Part shown: piece by piece, positions 38,866 to 48,169 of the stretch
Layout of the letters: every line of letters begins with the position of its first letter
Numbering within the stretch: the stretch's first letter is position 1
From: Streptomyces tsukubensis
GTDB lineage: Bacteria > Actinomycetota > Actinomycetes > Streptomycetales > Streptomycetaceae
Assembly (NCBI RefSeq): GCF_003932715.1
Contig: NZ_CP020700.1
Location: 4,858,501-4,922,500 of the forward strand
Direction: 5' to 3'
Length of the DNA: 64,000 bases
The notes under the pieces: model-generated
What the model was told of the DNA's origin: nothing
Database searches by the model: none
What the model saw: only the letters and a program-made list of their open reading frames with translations
Position numbers and translations under genes: made by a program

Positions 38866-39783
38866 GGCCTGGGCCGTACCGCGGGCGGCGATCTGCCGGA
38901 AGACGAAGTCCGCGACGTCGTTGTTGAGCCGGTACGCCTTGGTGTCGCCGCTGGTGACGGACTTGCCACTGGTGTAGCCGGTGGAGGTGTAGTACGCGTA
39001 CCGGCCGACCTGGTTGGACGTGACCAGGCAGACCGGGCCGCCCTGGCAGAAGTTGCCGACGCCCTTCCCGGCCAGCGGCCGGATATTGCGGCTGGTCTGC
39101 TTGGCGCGCTGCGCCTCCGCCGTGGTGCCGAAGACGGCGATGCCGACGGTGACCGCCAGACCGTCCTGGTGGTACGTGGCCCGGAACATCCGGTCGCAGC
39201 CGCTGCCCTGGAGCGTGCTCGCCAGGGCCCGCTGGGCCGCGGACGCGCAGGCCGCCGTGGAGTGGGCGGCGGCCTCGGCGTAGGTCCGGCCGTTCACGGT
39301 GATCTGCGCCCCGGGGAAGAAACCGTCCAGCGTGAGGGGCGCCCGGTCCTTCTTCTCGTCGGCGATGAAGTCGTTCGGATCGGGCGGCGGCAGCGGCGCC
39401 ACGGAGGAGAACGAGGGCCCGGGCGCGGCCGAGGCCGGTGCCGAGGAGCCCGACGCCCCGCCCTTCGCCTCCCCGGAGCCCTTGGTGTCGTCGTTGGACA
39501 TCACGATCCCCGTCGCCACGACCCCGGCGATCACGACCGTCGCCAGCGCCCCGCCGCCGATCATCAGCAGCCGGCGGCGCCGGGCCCGGGCCGCGGAGGC
39601 CTCCGCGAGAGCCGCCCAGTCGGGGGTGGCCCCGGACGGCGCCGTACCGTCCCCGAAGCCCGCACGGCCACCGTACGGATCATGGCCGAAAGGCGGCTGC
39701 CCCTGCGGATCCCCGCCCTGCCAAGGCTGCTGGTTCCGTCCCTCACCGGCCCCCCACGGAGGCCCCCCCTGCCCGAAGCTCAT
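38839..39783 (-). CDS. Single-span membrane protein with extracellular domain
   Basis: A 314-residue protein. A Gly/Pro-rich N-terminal cytoplasmic part of about 70 residues is followed by an RARRRR stop and one membrane span (about [20 protein letters not shown]). A Ser/Ala/Gly linker follows, then an outside domain with several Cys residues ([35 protein letters not shown]). ATG 39783 is preferred over two earlier in-frame Met codons. I know it only as a Streptomyces hypothetical beside truA. Confidence 0.75.
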   Translation of the reverse strand: MSFGQGGPPWGAGEGRNQQPWQGGDPQGQPPFGHDPYGGRAGFGDGTAPSGATPDWAALAEASAARARRRRLLMIGGGALATVVIAGVVATGIVMSNDDTKGSGEAKGGASGSSAPASAAPGPSFSSVAPLPPPDPNDFIADEKKDRAPLTLDGFFPGAQITVNGRTYAEAAAHSTAACASAAQRALASTLQGSGCDRMFRATYHQDGLAVTVGIAVFGTTAEAQRAKQTSRNIRPLAGKGVGNFCQGGPVCLVTSNQVGRYAYYTSTGYTSGKSVTSGDTKAYRLNNDVADFVFRQIAARGTAQASAAAGAPG

Positions 39784-40092
39784 GCCGCGCATCCTAGGCC
39801 CTCTCATTTGGACCCTGCTGGGCTCGCGTGCCTCCCCCAGCTACCGCTGGGGTGCCCCCAGCCACGCCCGCTCGCTGCGTTGTCGTCAGTCGCCTACGGC
39901 CCCCTGGGCCTGGCGGCCCGGGTGGTACCCCCACCGCGTGGACTCCATCCTCCGCCTTGCGATCCACGGCACCAGACCCTCCCCCTACGCCTGGCGGCGT
40001 GGGTGGTGCCCCCACTCGCTGATCCAGCCTGGTCCAAAGGAGCGGACCTAAACCGCTTGGGTTCCACGGCCATCGGGCCGCATCATCGGAGA
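39784..40092. repeat. Repeat-type intergenic stretch
   Basis: About 310 bases without a gene, built from repeated GC-rich segments such as GGGTGCCCCCA and GTGGTACCCCCAC (about 39850-40020) that resemble dispersed streptomycete intergenic repeats. It includes a small hairpin, CCCCAGC/GCTGGGG, at about 39834-39851. Confidence 0.5.
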
Positions 40093-41715
40093 ATGGGACA
40101 TCTCGAAGCCGGGCACCTGGAGTACTACCTTCCCGACGGCCGCCCCCTGCTGGGCGATGTGTCGTTCCGGGTCGGGGAGGGGGCGGTGGTCGCCCTCGTC
40201 GGGGCCAACGGCGCGGGCAAAACGACCCTCCTGAGACTGCTGTCGGGGGAGCTGAAGCCCCACGGCGGCACCGTCTCGGTGAGCGGCGGCCTCGGGGTGA
40301 TGCGCCAGTTCATCGGTTCCGTACGGGACGACCGCACCGTCCGTGACCTGCTGGTCTCCCTGGCGCCCGGCCGGATCCGGGAGGCCGCGCTGGCGGTCGA
40401 CAAGGCCGAGCACCTGATCATGACCGTCGACGACGAATCCGCGCAGATGCAGTACGCGCAGGCCCTCAGCGACTGGTCGGAGGCCCGCGGCTACGAGGCG
40501 GAGACGCTCTGGGACATGTGCACCACGGCCGCCCTGGGCATGCCGTACGAACGCGCCCAGTTCCGCGATCTGAAGACGCTCAGCGGCGGCGAGCAGAAGC
40601 GGCTCGCGCTGGAGGCGCTGCTGCGCGGCCCCGACGAGGTACTCCTCCTGGATGAACCGGACAACTACCTCGACGTACCGGGAAAGCGCTGGCTGGAGGA
40701 GCGGCTCAAGGAGACCCGTAAGACCGTCCTCTTCGTCTCCCACGACCGCGAGCTGCTCTCCCGCTCCGCAGAGAAGATCATCAGCGCGGAACCGGGTCCT
40801 GCGGGCTCCGACGTCTGGGTGCACGGCGGCGGCTTCGCTACCTACCACGCGGCGCGCGCCCAGCGCTTCGAACGCTTCGAGGAGCTGCGGCGGCGCTGGG
40901 ACGAGCAGCGGGCGCGGCTGAAGAAGCTGGTGCTCGACCTCCAGCAGTACGCCTCGCGCAGCGACGACATGGCCTCCCGCTACCAGGCGGCGAAGACCCG
41001 GCTGCGGAAGTTCGAGGAGGCCGGGCCGCCGCCGGAGCCGCCGCGGCCGCAGGACATCCGGATGCGGCTGGTCGGCGGCCGTACCGGCGTCCGCTCCCTG
41101 ACCTGCGAGAAGCTTGAGCTGTCCGGGCTGATGAAACCCTTCGACCTGGAGGTCTTCTACGGGGAGCGGGTGGCCGTCCTCGGGTCCAACGGCTCCGGGA
41201 AGTCGCATTTCCTGCGGCTGCTGGCCGGGGACGCCTCGGTGGCGCACACGGGCCGCTGGAAGCTGGGCGCGCGGGTGGTCCCCGGACACTTCGCCCAGAC
41301 CCACGCCCATCCCGAGCTGCTGGGCCGCACCCTGGTCGACATCCTGTGGACGGAACACGCCAAGGACCGCGGCGGCGCGATGTCGGTGCTGCGGCGGTAC
41401 GAGCTGGAGCGGCAGGGCGACCAGCCGTTCGACCGGCTCTCCGGCGGGCAGCAGGCGCGGTTCCAGATCCTGCTGCTGGAGCTGGCCGGGACGACGGCGC
41501 TGCTGCTCGACGAGCCGACGGACAACCTCGACCTGGAATCGGCACAGGCCCTCCAGGACGGTCTGGAGGCCTATGAGGGCACGGTGCTCGCGGTGACCCA
41601 CGACCGGTGGTTCGCCCGCTCCTTCGACCGCTATCTGGTCTTCGGGTCGGACGGTGTGGTCCGGGAGACCGACGGGCCGGTGTGGGACGAGCGGCGGGTG
41701 CAGCGCGCACGGTGA
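40093..41715 (+). CDS. ABC-F family ATPase
   Basis: A 540-residue protein with two ATP-binding domains and no membrane segment. Domain 1 has GANGAGKTTL and LSGGEQKR with LLLDEPDN; domain 2 has GSNGSGKSHF and LSGGQQARF with LLLDEPTDN. A charged helical linker (about 270-330) lies between them. ABC-F proteins act on ribosomes as translation factors or as antibiotic-protection proteins. The linker is not assigned to a resistance subtype here, and its neighbourhood (truA, rplM) suggests a housekeeping or general role. Confidence 0.85.
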   Translation: MGHLEAGHLEYYLPDGRPLLGDVSFRVGEGAVVALVGANGAGKTTLLRLLSGELKPHGGTVSVSGGLGVMRQFIGSVRDDRTVRDLLVSLAPGRIREAALAVDKAEHLIMTVDDESAQMQYAQALSDWSEARGYEAETLWDMCTTAALGMPYERAQFRDLKTLSGGEQKRLALEALLRGPDEVLLLDEPDNYLDVPGKRWLEERLKETRKTVLFVSHDRELLSRSAEKIISAEPGPAGSDVWVHGGGFATYHAARAQRFERFEELRRRWDEQRARLKKLVLDLQQYASRSDDMASRYQAAKTRLRKFEEAGPPPEPPRPQDIRMRLVGGRTGVRSLTCEKLELSGLMKPFDLEVFYGERVAVLGSNGSGKSHFLRLLAGDASVAHTGRWKLGARVVPGHFAQTHAHPELLGRTLVDILWTEHAKDRGGAMSVLRRYELERQGDQPFDRLSGGQQARFQILLLELAGTTALLLDEPTDNLDLESAQALQDGLEAYEGTVLAVTHDRWFARSFDRYLVFGSDGVVRETDGPVWDERRVQRAR

Positions 41716-41834
41716 CCGGGACGGCTGCCGCGACCGGTGCTTACGGTAGCCGGTCCGGCACCCCCGGTGACCGCCTCGCCCGGCCTCCGCGGCCCGGGTG
41801 GCTGAGGGTCACGACCGGATGGCCGGGGGCGACT

Positions 41835-41864
41835 TTGACCCGTCCGGAGGAGGGCGGGTAAGCT
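41835..41864 (+). promoter_or_regulatory. rplM promoter (TTGACC-N18-TAAGCT)
   Basis: TTGACC at 41835-41840 and TAAGCT at 41859-41864 with 18-base spacing. The leader to rplM is about 205 bases and includes the perfect palindrome CTCACGTGAG (about 41897-41906). Confidence 0.65.
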
Positions 41865-42077
41865 TCTGCTTCGTTATGCGTATTGGCTTGCTCTATCTCA
41901 CGTGAGAGGCCCTTACGCCGGTCCACCGGGCCGATGACCAGCGGCGAGCACACGGGTTGCGTCCCCGGCGTGCTGCCATGGCTGTCGTGATCGTTCGGGT
42001 GGCCTTGTCAGGACCTTCTCTCCACGTCCTTCGGGGCGAGGGGAGACCCACTCACTGAAGAAGCGAAGGCTACGACC

Positions 42078-42521
42078 GTGCGTACGTACAGCCCCAAGCC
42101 CGGCGATGTCACGCGCCAGTGGCACATCATCGACGCGCAGGACATCGTCCTGGGCCGTCTGGCGACTACGGCAGCGAACCTCCTCCGGGGCAAGCACAAG
42201 CCGATCTACGCCCCCCACATGGACATGGGCGATTTCGTCATCATCATCAACGCCGACAAGGTTCACCTGTCCGGCAACAAGAAGACCCAGAAGATGGCGT
42301 ACCGCCACTCCGGGTACCCGGGTGGTCTGCGCTCCGTCCGCTACGACGAGCTGCTGGCCAAGAGCCCCGAGAAGGCCGTCGAGAAGGCCATCAAGGGCAT
42401 GATCCCCAAGAACACCCTGGGCCGTCAGATGCTCTCGAAGCTGAAGGTCTACGCGGGTGAGAACCACCCGCACGCTGCTCAGCAGCCGGTCCCGTTCGAG
42501 ATCACCCAGGTCGCGCAGTAG
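42078..42521 (+). CDS. rplM: 50S ribosomal protein L13
   Basis: A 147-residue L13, an early assembly protein, starting [20 protein letters not shown] (GTG start). Conserved [20 protein letters not shown] and the [12 protein letters not shown] region are intact. It leads the rplM-rpsI pair; rpsI follows after 41 bases. Confidence 0.98.
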   Translation: MRTYSPKPGDVTRQWHIIDAQDIVLGRLATTAANLLRGKHKPIYAPHMDMGDFVIIINADKVHLSGNKKTQKMAYRHSGYPGGLRSVRYDELLAKSPEKAVEKAIKGMIPKNTLGRQMLSKLKVYAGENHPHAAQQPVPFEITQVAQ

Positions 42522-42562
42522 TTCCGGCCATCCCCTAAGACGAAAAGAATCTGAGGAATATC

Positions 42563-43081
42563 GTGGCCGAGACCACCGCCGAAATCCCCGTCGAGGGCGA
42601 AGAGACCTACGCCGAGGTCACCACCTTCGAGTCCGAGGTCCCCGTCGAGGGTGAGTACACCTCCGAGTCCATGGCGTCCCGCTTCGGCGACCCGCAGCCG
42701 GCTGCCGGCCTGGGCCGTCGCAAGAACGCCATCGCCCGTGTCCGGATCGTTCCGGGCTCCGGCAAGTGGAAGATCAACGGTCGCACCCTTGAGGACTACT
42801 TCCCCAACAAGGTGCACCAGCAGGAAGTCAACGAGCCCTTCAAGGTGCTGGAGCTCGACAACCGCTACGACGTCATCGCCCGTATCTCGGGTGGCGGCGT
42901 CTCCGGCCAGGCCGGCGCCCTGCGCCTGGGTGTGGCCCGTGCGCTGAACGAGGCGGACGTGGACAACAACCGCGGCGCCCTGAAGAAGGCCGGCTTCCTG
43001 AGCCGCGACGACCGTGCGGTCGAGCGCAAGAAGGCCGGTCTGAAGAAGGCCCGTAAGGCCCCGCAGTACAGCAAGCGTTAA
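42563..43081 (+). CDS. rpsI: 30S ribosomal protein S9
   Basis: A 172-residue S9 starting at GTG. An acidic extension of about 50 residues with two PVEGE repeats precedes the conserved core ([20 protein letters not shown]). The C-terminal SKR, which reaches the P-site tRNA, is present. It is followed by a long terminator. Confidence 0.98.
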   Translation: MAETTAEIPVEGEETYAEVTTFESEVPVEGEYTSESMASRFGDPQPAAGLGRRKNAIARVRIVPGSGKWKINGRTLEDYFPNKVHQQEVNEPFKVLELDNRYDVIARISGGGVSGQAGALRLGVARALNEADVDNNRGALKKAGFLSRDDRAVERKKAGLKKARKAPQYSKR

Positions 43082-43104
43082 TCACGCCTGCTCGTTCTGG
43101 ATCG

Positions 43105-43150
43105 AACGTACGCCCCGGCGGCACAGTCTCGTGCCCCCGGGGCGTACGTT
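43105..43150 (+). terminator. rpsI terminator
   Basis: Arms 43105-43124 and 43131-43150 pair over 20 positions with one mismatch, and the stem ends into TTTT (43149-43152). It begins 24 bases past the rpsI stop. Confidence 0.85.
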
Positions 43151-43232
43151 TTGCACAGGCGTCCCCCGGGGCACGTCTGTACGGACGTTCCGCAGGGACG
43201 ATCAGCAAGAACATTCAGCAGGACGTTCGAAA

Positions 43233-43257
43233 GGGTCCGCCCGTCGCGGGCGGACCC
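43233..43257 (+). terminator. 11-bp hairpin before glmM
   Basis: Perfect arms 43233-43243 and 43247-43257 around tcg, 68 bases upstream of the glmM start. It could be a second terminator or a leader element. Confidence 0.5.
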
Positions 43258-43324
43258 GCGGGCTCACTCATCCCGCGTCTGGGATTGCGGAGCAAGGCTC
43301 ACGAGGCACTATCGGAGGACGGTT

Positions 43325-44683
43325 GTGGGACGACTCTTCGGCACGGACGGCGTGCGCGGTGTCGCCAACGCGGATCTGACGGCCGAGCTGGCGCTCGGTC
43401 TCTCGGTGGCGGCGGCACATGTGCTCGCCGAGGCGGGCACCTTCGAGGGGCACCGCCCCACCGCCGTGGTCGGACGGGACCCCCGTGCGTCCGGCGAGTT
43501 CCTGGAGGCGGCCGTCGTCGCCGGGCTCGCCAGCGCCGGTGTGGACGTGCTGCGGGTCGGTGTGCTGCCCACCCCGGCGGTCGCCCATCTGACCGGTGCG
43601 CTCGGCGCCGACCTCGGTGTGATGCTCTCCGCCAGCCACAACGCCATGCCCGACAACGGCATCAAGTTCTTCGCCCGCGGTGGTCACAAGCTCGCCGACG
43701 AGCTGGAGGACCGTATCGAGACGGTCTACGAGCAGCACCGCACCGGGGCGCCGTGGGACCGGCCGACCGGGGCGGGCGTCGGCCGGGTCACCGACTACGA
43801 CGAGGGCTTCGACCGGTACGTCGCCCATCTCGTCGCCGTACTGCCGAACCGGCTCGACGGGCTGAAGGTCGTCCTCGACGAGGCGCACGGCGCGGCCGCG
43901 CGGGTCTCGCCGGAGGCGTTCGCCCGGGCGGGTGCAGAGGTCATCACGATCGGCGCGGCCCCGGACGGCCTCAACATCAACGACGGTTGCGGTTCGACGC
44001 ATCTGGGCCAGCTGCGGGCGGCCGTCATCGAGCACGGCGCCGACTTCGGCATCGCCCACGACGGTGACGCGGACCGCTGCCTGGCCGTGGACGCCGCGGG
44101 CGAGGAGATCGACGGCGACCAGATCCTGGCGGTGCTGGCGCTGGCCATGCGCGAGGCGGGCACGCTGCGCGGGAACACGGTCGTGGCGACCGTGATGTCG
44201 AATCTCGGCTTCACGCTGGCGATGGAGCGCGAGGGCCTGGAGCTGGTCCGCACTGCGGTCGGTGACCGGTATGTCCTGGAGTCCATGAAGGAGCACGGCT
44301 ACGCCCTCGGCGGCGAGCAGTCCGGGCATGTCATCGTCCTGGACCACGCCACGACCGGCGACGGCACGCTGACCGGTCTGATGCTCGCGGCCCGGGTCGC
44401 GGCGACGGGCCGTTCGCTGGCGGAGCTGGCGGCCGTGATGGAGCGCCTGCCGCAGATCCTGATCAACGTCCCGGACGTCGACAAGTCCCGGGTCCACACC
44501 TCGGGCGAGCTGGCGGCGGCCGTCGCGGAGGCCGAGCGGGAGCTGGGCTCGACGGGCCGCGTCCTGCTGCGCCCTTCGGGCACGGAGCCGCTGGTACGGG
44601 TGATGGTCGAGGCGGCGGACATCGAGCAGGCGCGGTCGGTCGCGGAGCGGCTGGCGGACGCGGTGAAGTCGGCGCTCGGCTAG
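43325..44683 (+). CDS. glmM: Phosphoglucosamine mutase
   Basis: A 452-residue enzyme converting glucosamine-6-phosphate to glucosamine-1-phosphate for peptidoglycan precursors. GTG 43325 with GGAGGAC upstream gives [20 protein letters not shown], the family start. The catalytic serine loop [28 protein letters not shown] and [12 protein letters not shown] are complete. glmS of the same pathway lies 13 kb downstream. Confidence 0.97.
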   Translation: MGRLFGTDGVRGVANADLTAELALGLSVAAAHVLAEAGTFEGHRPTAVVGRDPRASGEFLEAAVVAGLASAGVDVLRVGVLPTPAVAHLTGALGADLGVMLSASHNAMPDNGIKFFARGGHKLADELEDRIETVYEQHRTGAPWDRPTGAGVGRVTDYDEGFDRYVAHLVAVLPNRLDGLKVVLDEAHGAAARVSPEAFARAGAEVITIGAAPDGLNINDGCGSTHLGQLRAAVIEHGADFGIAHDGDADRCLAVDAAGEEIDGDQILAVLALAMREAGTLRGNTVVATVMSNLGFTLAMEREGLELVRTAVGDRYVLESMKEHGYALGGEQSGHVIVLDHATTGDGTLTGLMLAARVAATGRSLAELAAVMERLPQILINVPDVDKSRVHTSGELAAAVAEAERELGSTGRVLLRPSGTEPLVRVMVEAADIEQARSVAERLADAVKSALG

Positions 44684-44695
44684 GTCGTGCTGCCC

Positions 44696-44730
44696 GGGGC
44701 CCGTACGACCGCTGTGGTCGTACGGGCCCC
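44696..44730. terminator. Bidirectional terminator between glmM and kinase gene
   Basis: Perfect 15-base stem (44696-44710 with 44716-44730) around gctgt, placed between convergent genes. Confidence 0.85.
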
Positions 44731-44746
44731 GCTGTCTGTCCGGCCT

Positions 44747-45826
44747 TCAGCCAGGCAGCCTGCCGGTGCGCAGGGTCCGGTCCAGCTCGGCGTCCGGGTA
44801 CGGGGTGTCCAGGGCGCCCTCAAGCAGCTTCCCGTAGAACTCCGTCACGACCGCCGCGGTCGGGGCATGACGCCGGATCACCTCCCGTACCGCCTCGGGC
44901 CCCTCCGGGGGTTCCTTACCCTCCGCGCAGGCCCGGATGAGCGCCTCGCGCTCCTGCCGCCCCCGGCCGTGGACGGCGGTGACCAGCCAGTTCACCAGAT
45001 AGCTCATGGTGTACGCCTGGTCGTGGCCGCGGTGGCGGGCGGCGAAGCCGCGTTCCGCGGGGGAGAGGTCGAAACGGGTGGAGAGCGCGAGCCCGTAGTC
45101 GGTGAAGTAGAGGCGCCGGCCGTCGGTGAGGATGTTCCGGAAGTGGCTGTCGAAGTGCAGCAGCCCCTGCCCGGCCAGGAACCGGATGCCGTCGGTGAGT
45201 TGGTCCTCGGTGCGCCGTACGGCTCCGTCCGCTCCCTCCCCGCCGCGGCCGACCGCCTTTTCCAGCCAGTCGTGCAGGGTCCGGGGGACGTACTCCAGGA
45301 AGAGCACGAGGCTCGCGGAGGAGTCCCGCAGCTCTTCGATGCGGCGCCGGACGCCGGATCCGCCGCCCCAGTGGTCCACGGCCCGGTCGATGTCGGCCAG
45401 TTCATCGGGCAGGGCGGTCGGGGCGGCGGGGAGGACCCGCCAGTGGTACATCAGCGGGAAGCCGCCGTAGGCGCCGGTGAGCACCCAGTTGGTGGTCATG
45501 GTGTGGACGGCCAGCTCCCGCCAGGCCCCGAAGCCGGGGCTGCCGATGCCGGTCATGCCGTACTGGCAGACGAGGGGGAGACCGAAGAGGTCGGCGGTGG
45601 AGTGCCGGTTCCCCGGGGCCCGTTCGGTGTCCGTCAGCGGTACGCGTTTCACGAAGACCGGCGTCCCGTCGACGTCCAGCAGCGCCGAGGTGCCCCCGAT
45701 GCCCGACCCCAGCGGTCTCGCCGCCTCCAGCAGGGCGGCGAGCCGCCGGTCGTCGTGGAGGGCGAGTGCGGTGGCGGCGGTGCCGTAGGCGTGGAGCCGC
45801 TCGCCGGTGGGGCTGTCGGAAGGCAT
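44747..45826 (-). CDS. Protein-kinase-like fold protein
   Basis: A 359-residue protein. The kinase catalytic pattern is partly visible as HFDSHFRNIL (catalytic loop with Asp and Asn) and FTDYGLALS (metal-binding Asp). The N-lobe has GGTSALLDVDGTPVFVKRVP, with the putative ATP-binding Lys. Such proteins are annotated as Ser/Thr kinase family in streptomycetes, but an aminoglycoside-phosphotransferase-like role is equally possible. No activation segment features decide the substrate. ATG 45826 is used. Confidence 0.7.
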   Translation of the reverse strand: MPSDSPTGERLHAYGTAATALALHDDRRLAALLEAARPLGSGIGGTSALLDVDGTPVFVKRVPLTDTERAPGNRHSTADLFGLPLVCQYGMTGIGSPGFGAWRELAVHTMTTNWVLTGAYGGFPLMYHWRVLPAAPTALPDELADIDRAVDHWGGGSGVRRRIEELRDSSASLVLFLEYVPRTLHDWLEKAVGRGGEGADGAVRRTEDQLTDGIRFLAGQGLLHFDSHFRNILTDGRRLYFTDYGLALSTRFDLSPAERGFAARHRGHDQAYTMSYLVNWLVTAVHGRGRQEREALIRACAEGKEPPEGPEAVREVIRRHAPTAAVVTEFYGKLLEGALDTPYPDAELDRTLRTGRLPG

Positions 45827-45923
45827 CCGGGACGGACCTCGTCTCTTGCCGGGGGTACGGGGGCGGGGGTACGGGGTCCCCGCACCCTACGCGGCGTCCG
45901 CCATCACCGCCTCCGGGCCGGGG

Positions 45924-46862
45924 TCAGCCCAGGAAGGCCCTGAGGGCGTCGAGTACGGCCCGGGGCTGCTCCTCGGCCAGGTAGTGGCCGGAGCCGGCGA
46001 TCGGGGTGACCGTCACATCGGTGCCCTGGGCGGTGACCACCTTGCGGAGGTAGTCGAGGTGGCCTTCGTTGCGGGTGTTGGCGAGGGCGAGGATCGGCGC
46101 GGTCACCGGTTCGTAGGAGGCGGCGTCCTCGATATCGCGGTTGAAGGTCTGATACCAGCCGTTGCCTGCCCGGATGGCGTCCGGGGTGTCGTAGGCGCGG
46201 GCATAGACCTGCCGGGAGAAATCGTCGATGGAGGAGGGGTCCACGGTCATGTAGTCGGCCAGCCAGTCGACGAGGAACCGGGCCCGGCCCGCGAGCAGTT
46301 GCTCGGGCAGACCGCGTACCTGGTTGAGGGCGAACCACCAGAGGTAGATGTGGTCGCCGTCCTCGATGACCGAGTCCGTGTGCTGGCCGGGCCCGGGGAG
46401 CAGGGTGAGCGCGGACAGGGTCGGCTCCGGGTGGGGGACGTCCAGCAGGGCGATCCGCCGGGTCGCCGCGGGGTGGTTGGCGGCGTGGGCGTGGGCCACC
46501 ATCGCGCCGATGTCGTGGCCGACGATATGGGCGGATTCGATGCCGAGGTGCTGGAGCAGGGCGTGGACATCGTCGGCCAGGGTCTTCTTGTCGTAGCCGT
46601 CGGCGGGCTTGCCGGAACCGCCCTGGCCGCGCAGTTCCACGGCGATCACCCGGTAGTGGCGGGCGAGTTCGGGCAGCACCTTGTTCCACTGCCACCAGGT
46701 CTGCGGCCAGCCGCCGAGCAGGACGACCGGTTCGCCCGTACCGCCTTCGACGTAGTGCAGTTCGACCCCGTTGGCTTGGGCGCGGTTGCTGGTGAAGCCG
46801 GGGCCGAGCCGGCGGACGAGGGCTTCGTCGCTCAGGTCGGGTGTGGGCCGGGGTGTGGACAT
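45924..46862 (-). CDS. Alpha/beta hydrolase, epoxide-hydrolase-like
   Basis: A 312-residue protein. The oxyanion region LGGWPQTWWQWNKVLPELAR, the nucleophile elbow GHDIGAMVAH (Asp nucleophile, as in epoxide hydrolases and haloalkane dehalogenases), and GSGHYLAEEQP with the catalytic His are present. Start ATG 46862 has GGAGG five to six bases upstream. It is divergent from an ArsR-type regulator, and three copies of a 17-base palindrome lie between them, so it is likely repressed by that regulator and induced by an unknown small molecule. Confidence 0.8.
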   Translation of the reverse strand: MSTPRPTPDLSDEALVRRLGPGFTSNRAQANGVELHYVEGGTGEPVVLLGGWPQTWWQWNKVLPELARHYRVIAVELRGQGGSGKPADGYDKKTLADDVHALLQHLGIESAHIVGHDIGAMVAHAHAANHPAATRRIALLDVPHPEPTLSALTLLPGPGQHTDSVIEDGDHIYLWWFALNQVRGLPEQLLAGRARFLVDWLADYMTVDPSSIDDFSRQVYARAYDTPDAIRAGNGWYQTFNRDIEDAASYEPVTAPILALANTRNEGHLDYLRKVVTAQGTDVTVTPIAGSGHYLAEEQPRAVLDALRAFLG

Positions 46863-46894
46863 GGCTTCCTCCATGGGCGCGGGACATCGAGACC

Positions 46895-46911
46895 GTACGA
46901 AGTTCTCGTAC
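46895..46911. promoter_or_regulatory. ArsR operator copy 1 (GTACGA-N5-TCGTAC)
   Basis: GTACGAAGTTCTCGTAC, with perfect 6-base arms, 33 bases upstream of the hydrolase start. Confidence 0.7.
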
Positions 46912-46919
46912 AATCAATC

Positions 46920-46936
46920 GTACGAAATCCTCGTAC
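46920..46936. promoter_or_regulatory. ArsR operator copy 2
   Basis: GTACGAAATCCTCGTAC, the second copy of the same palindrome, centred 25 bases from copy 1. Confidence 0.7.
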
Positions 46937-46973
46937 GGTCCATGGGTGGGTGTCAACGGCTCCGGCCGGTTTC

Positions 46974-46990
46974 ATACGAAGTTCACGTAC
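46974..46990. promoter_or_regulatory. ArsR operator copy 3
   Basis: ATACGAAGTTCACGTAC, a weaker copy that ends nine bases before the regulator start codon, fitting autoregulation. Confidence 0.65.
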
Positions 46991-46999
46991 AGTTGCGGG

Positions 47000-47305
47000 A
47001 TGGACGAGCTGCACCACCCGGAAGCCGCGGACATCCGTCTCGTGGAGGTCCTCGCGGCGCTGGGCCACCCCGTACGGCTGAAGGTCGCGCGGGCGCTGGC
47101 GAGCGGCGAGGAGCGGTACTGCGGCGAGATCGTCACGGGGGTGCCGCGGTCGAGCATGACCCACCACTGGCGGGCCCTGCGGGAGAGCGGCGTCATCCGC
47201 CAGCGCCCCGACGGCCGCAAGCTCTATCTGACCCTGCGCCGCGCGGACCTGGACGCGCGCTTCCCGGGGCTGCTGGACCTGGTGCTCGCGGAGGGCGCGG
47301 GCTGA
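47000..47305 (+). CDS. ArsR-family transcriptional regulator
   Basis: A 101-residue winged-HTH protein with ALGHPVRLKVARALA and CGEIVTGVPRSSMTHHWRALRESGV. The Cys pair of metal-sensing ArsR proteins is not present in the usual ELCVC form; a single Cys precedes GEIV, so it more likely senses something other than a metal. It is transcribed away from the hydrolase, sharing the intergenic operators. Confidence 0.85.
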   Translation: MDELHHPEAADIRLVEVLAALGHPVRLKVARALASGEERYCGEIVTGVPRSSMTHHWRALRESGVIRQRPDGRKLYLTLRRADLDARFPGLLDLVLAEGAG

Positions 47306-47318
47306 GCGCCGGGGCGGG

Positions 47319-47846
47319 TCAGTCGAAGAGCGCGACGACGCCGATCACCCAGACCGAGAGGAACGCGAGGACGCCCACCAGGCAGCCCGCCCCGATCAGA
47401 ACCCCGGCGATCTTGCTGCCCGGGCCCTCGGTGGGCTCTTCCGCGCCCTGCTCGTTTCCGTGCTCCGGTAGGAAGTCCCAGTGGGCGGGCCGTCCCAGGG
47501 CTTCGGAGCAGGCTGTACGTACCGCAGCCAGCTGCTCCTCTGCGAAGGCCGAACCGGCCGCCGACTCCGGGCCCCGCCAGGCGAGCGCCCGCATGCGCCG
47601 CAGCGGGGTGTCGTACCGCTTCTCGAAGGCGGCGGTCTCGGCGGCGTCCCGGTCGGCCGCGAGATACATCCAGCGGCCCGCCTCGGCGGGCTCCCCGTAG
47701 AGCCGGTAGACCTCGGCCAGACGGCGGCGGAGCGCCGGGTCGGCCGGGAAGGACGACACGAGTCCGCGCAGGCGCTGGCGCGCGACGGGGATCCGGCCGG
47801 CGGCCAGATCGGCGTCGACGCGGGCGAGGGTGGCTTCGAGGGGCAT
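47319..47846 (-). CDS. DUF6584-like protein with C-terminal membrane span
   Basis: A 175-residue protein. The first 110 residues form repeated helices with TPR-like pattern (PVARQRLRGLVSSFPADPAL, AEVYRLYGEPAEAGRWMYLA). Residues about 146-172 are a hydrophobic segment (IAGVLIGAGCLVGVLAFLSV). I recognise the family as a streptomycete hypothetical, of unknown function. It is convergent with the ArsR gene, 13 bases between stops. Confidence 0.65.
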   Translation of the reverse strand: MPLEATLARVDADLAAGRIPVARQRLRGLVSSFPADPALRRRLAEVYRLYGEPAEAGRWMYLAADRDAAETAAFEKRYDTPLRRMRALAWRGPESAAGSAFAEEQLAAVRTACSEALGRPAHWDFLPEHGNEQGAEEPTEGPGSKIAGVLIGAGCLVGVLAFLSVWVIGVVALFD

Positions 47847-47956
47847 GCGTGAATGATCGGGCAGCGGGACGGGCGCCGTCGACCGGATTCCACGGCCGGT
47901 GCGCCGCCGGGCCTCGTACAACAGGGGTTGTACGAGGCCCGACGGATGGTCACCTG

Positions 47957-48169
47957 CTAGAGGTCGGCGCCCCGGGCGAGGGCCACCAGGCCGGACCAGG
48001 CGGCCGTGGAGACTATGAGGGTGGGGCCGCCGGGGTTTTTGCTGTCGCGGACGGGGACGCTGCCGGAGGGGGCGAAGGCGGGCGCCCATTCGACGCAGGT
48101 CGCGCCTCCGTTGCCGCTGTAGCTGGACTTGTGCCAGATGGCGTGGGAGAGGTCGGGGGTCGTGCTCAT
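47957..48169 (-). CDS. DUF397 domain protein
   Basis: A 70-residue protein. The family core is complete: AIWHKSSYSGNGGATCVEWA and VPVRDSKNPGGPTLIVSTAA. It overlaps the XRE gene stop by four bases, the usual pairing in streptomycetes, where the XRE/DUF397 partner is often a small antagonist of the regulator. Confidence 0.9.
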   Translation of the reverse strand: MSTTPDLSHAIWHKSSYSGNGGATCVEWAPAFAPSGSVPVRDSKNPGGPTLIVSTAAWSGLVALARGADL

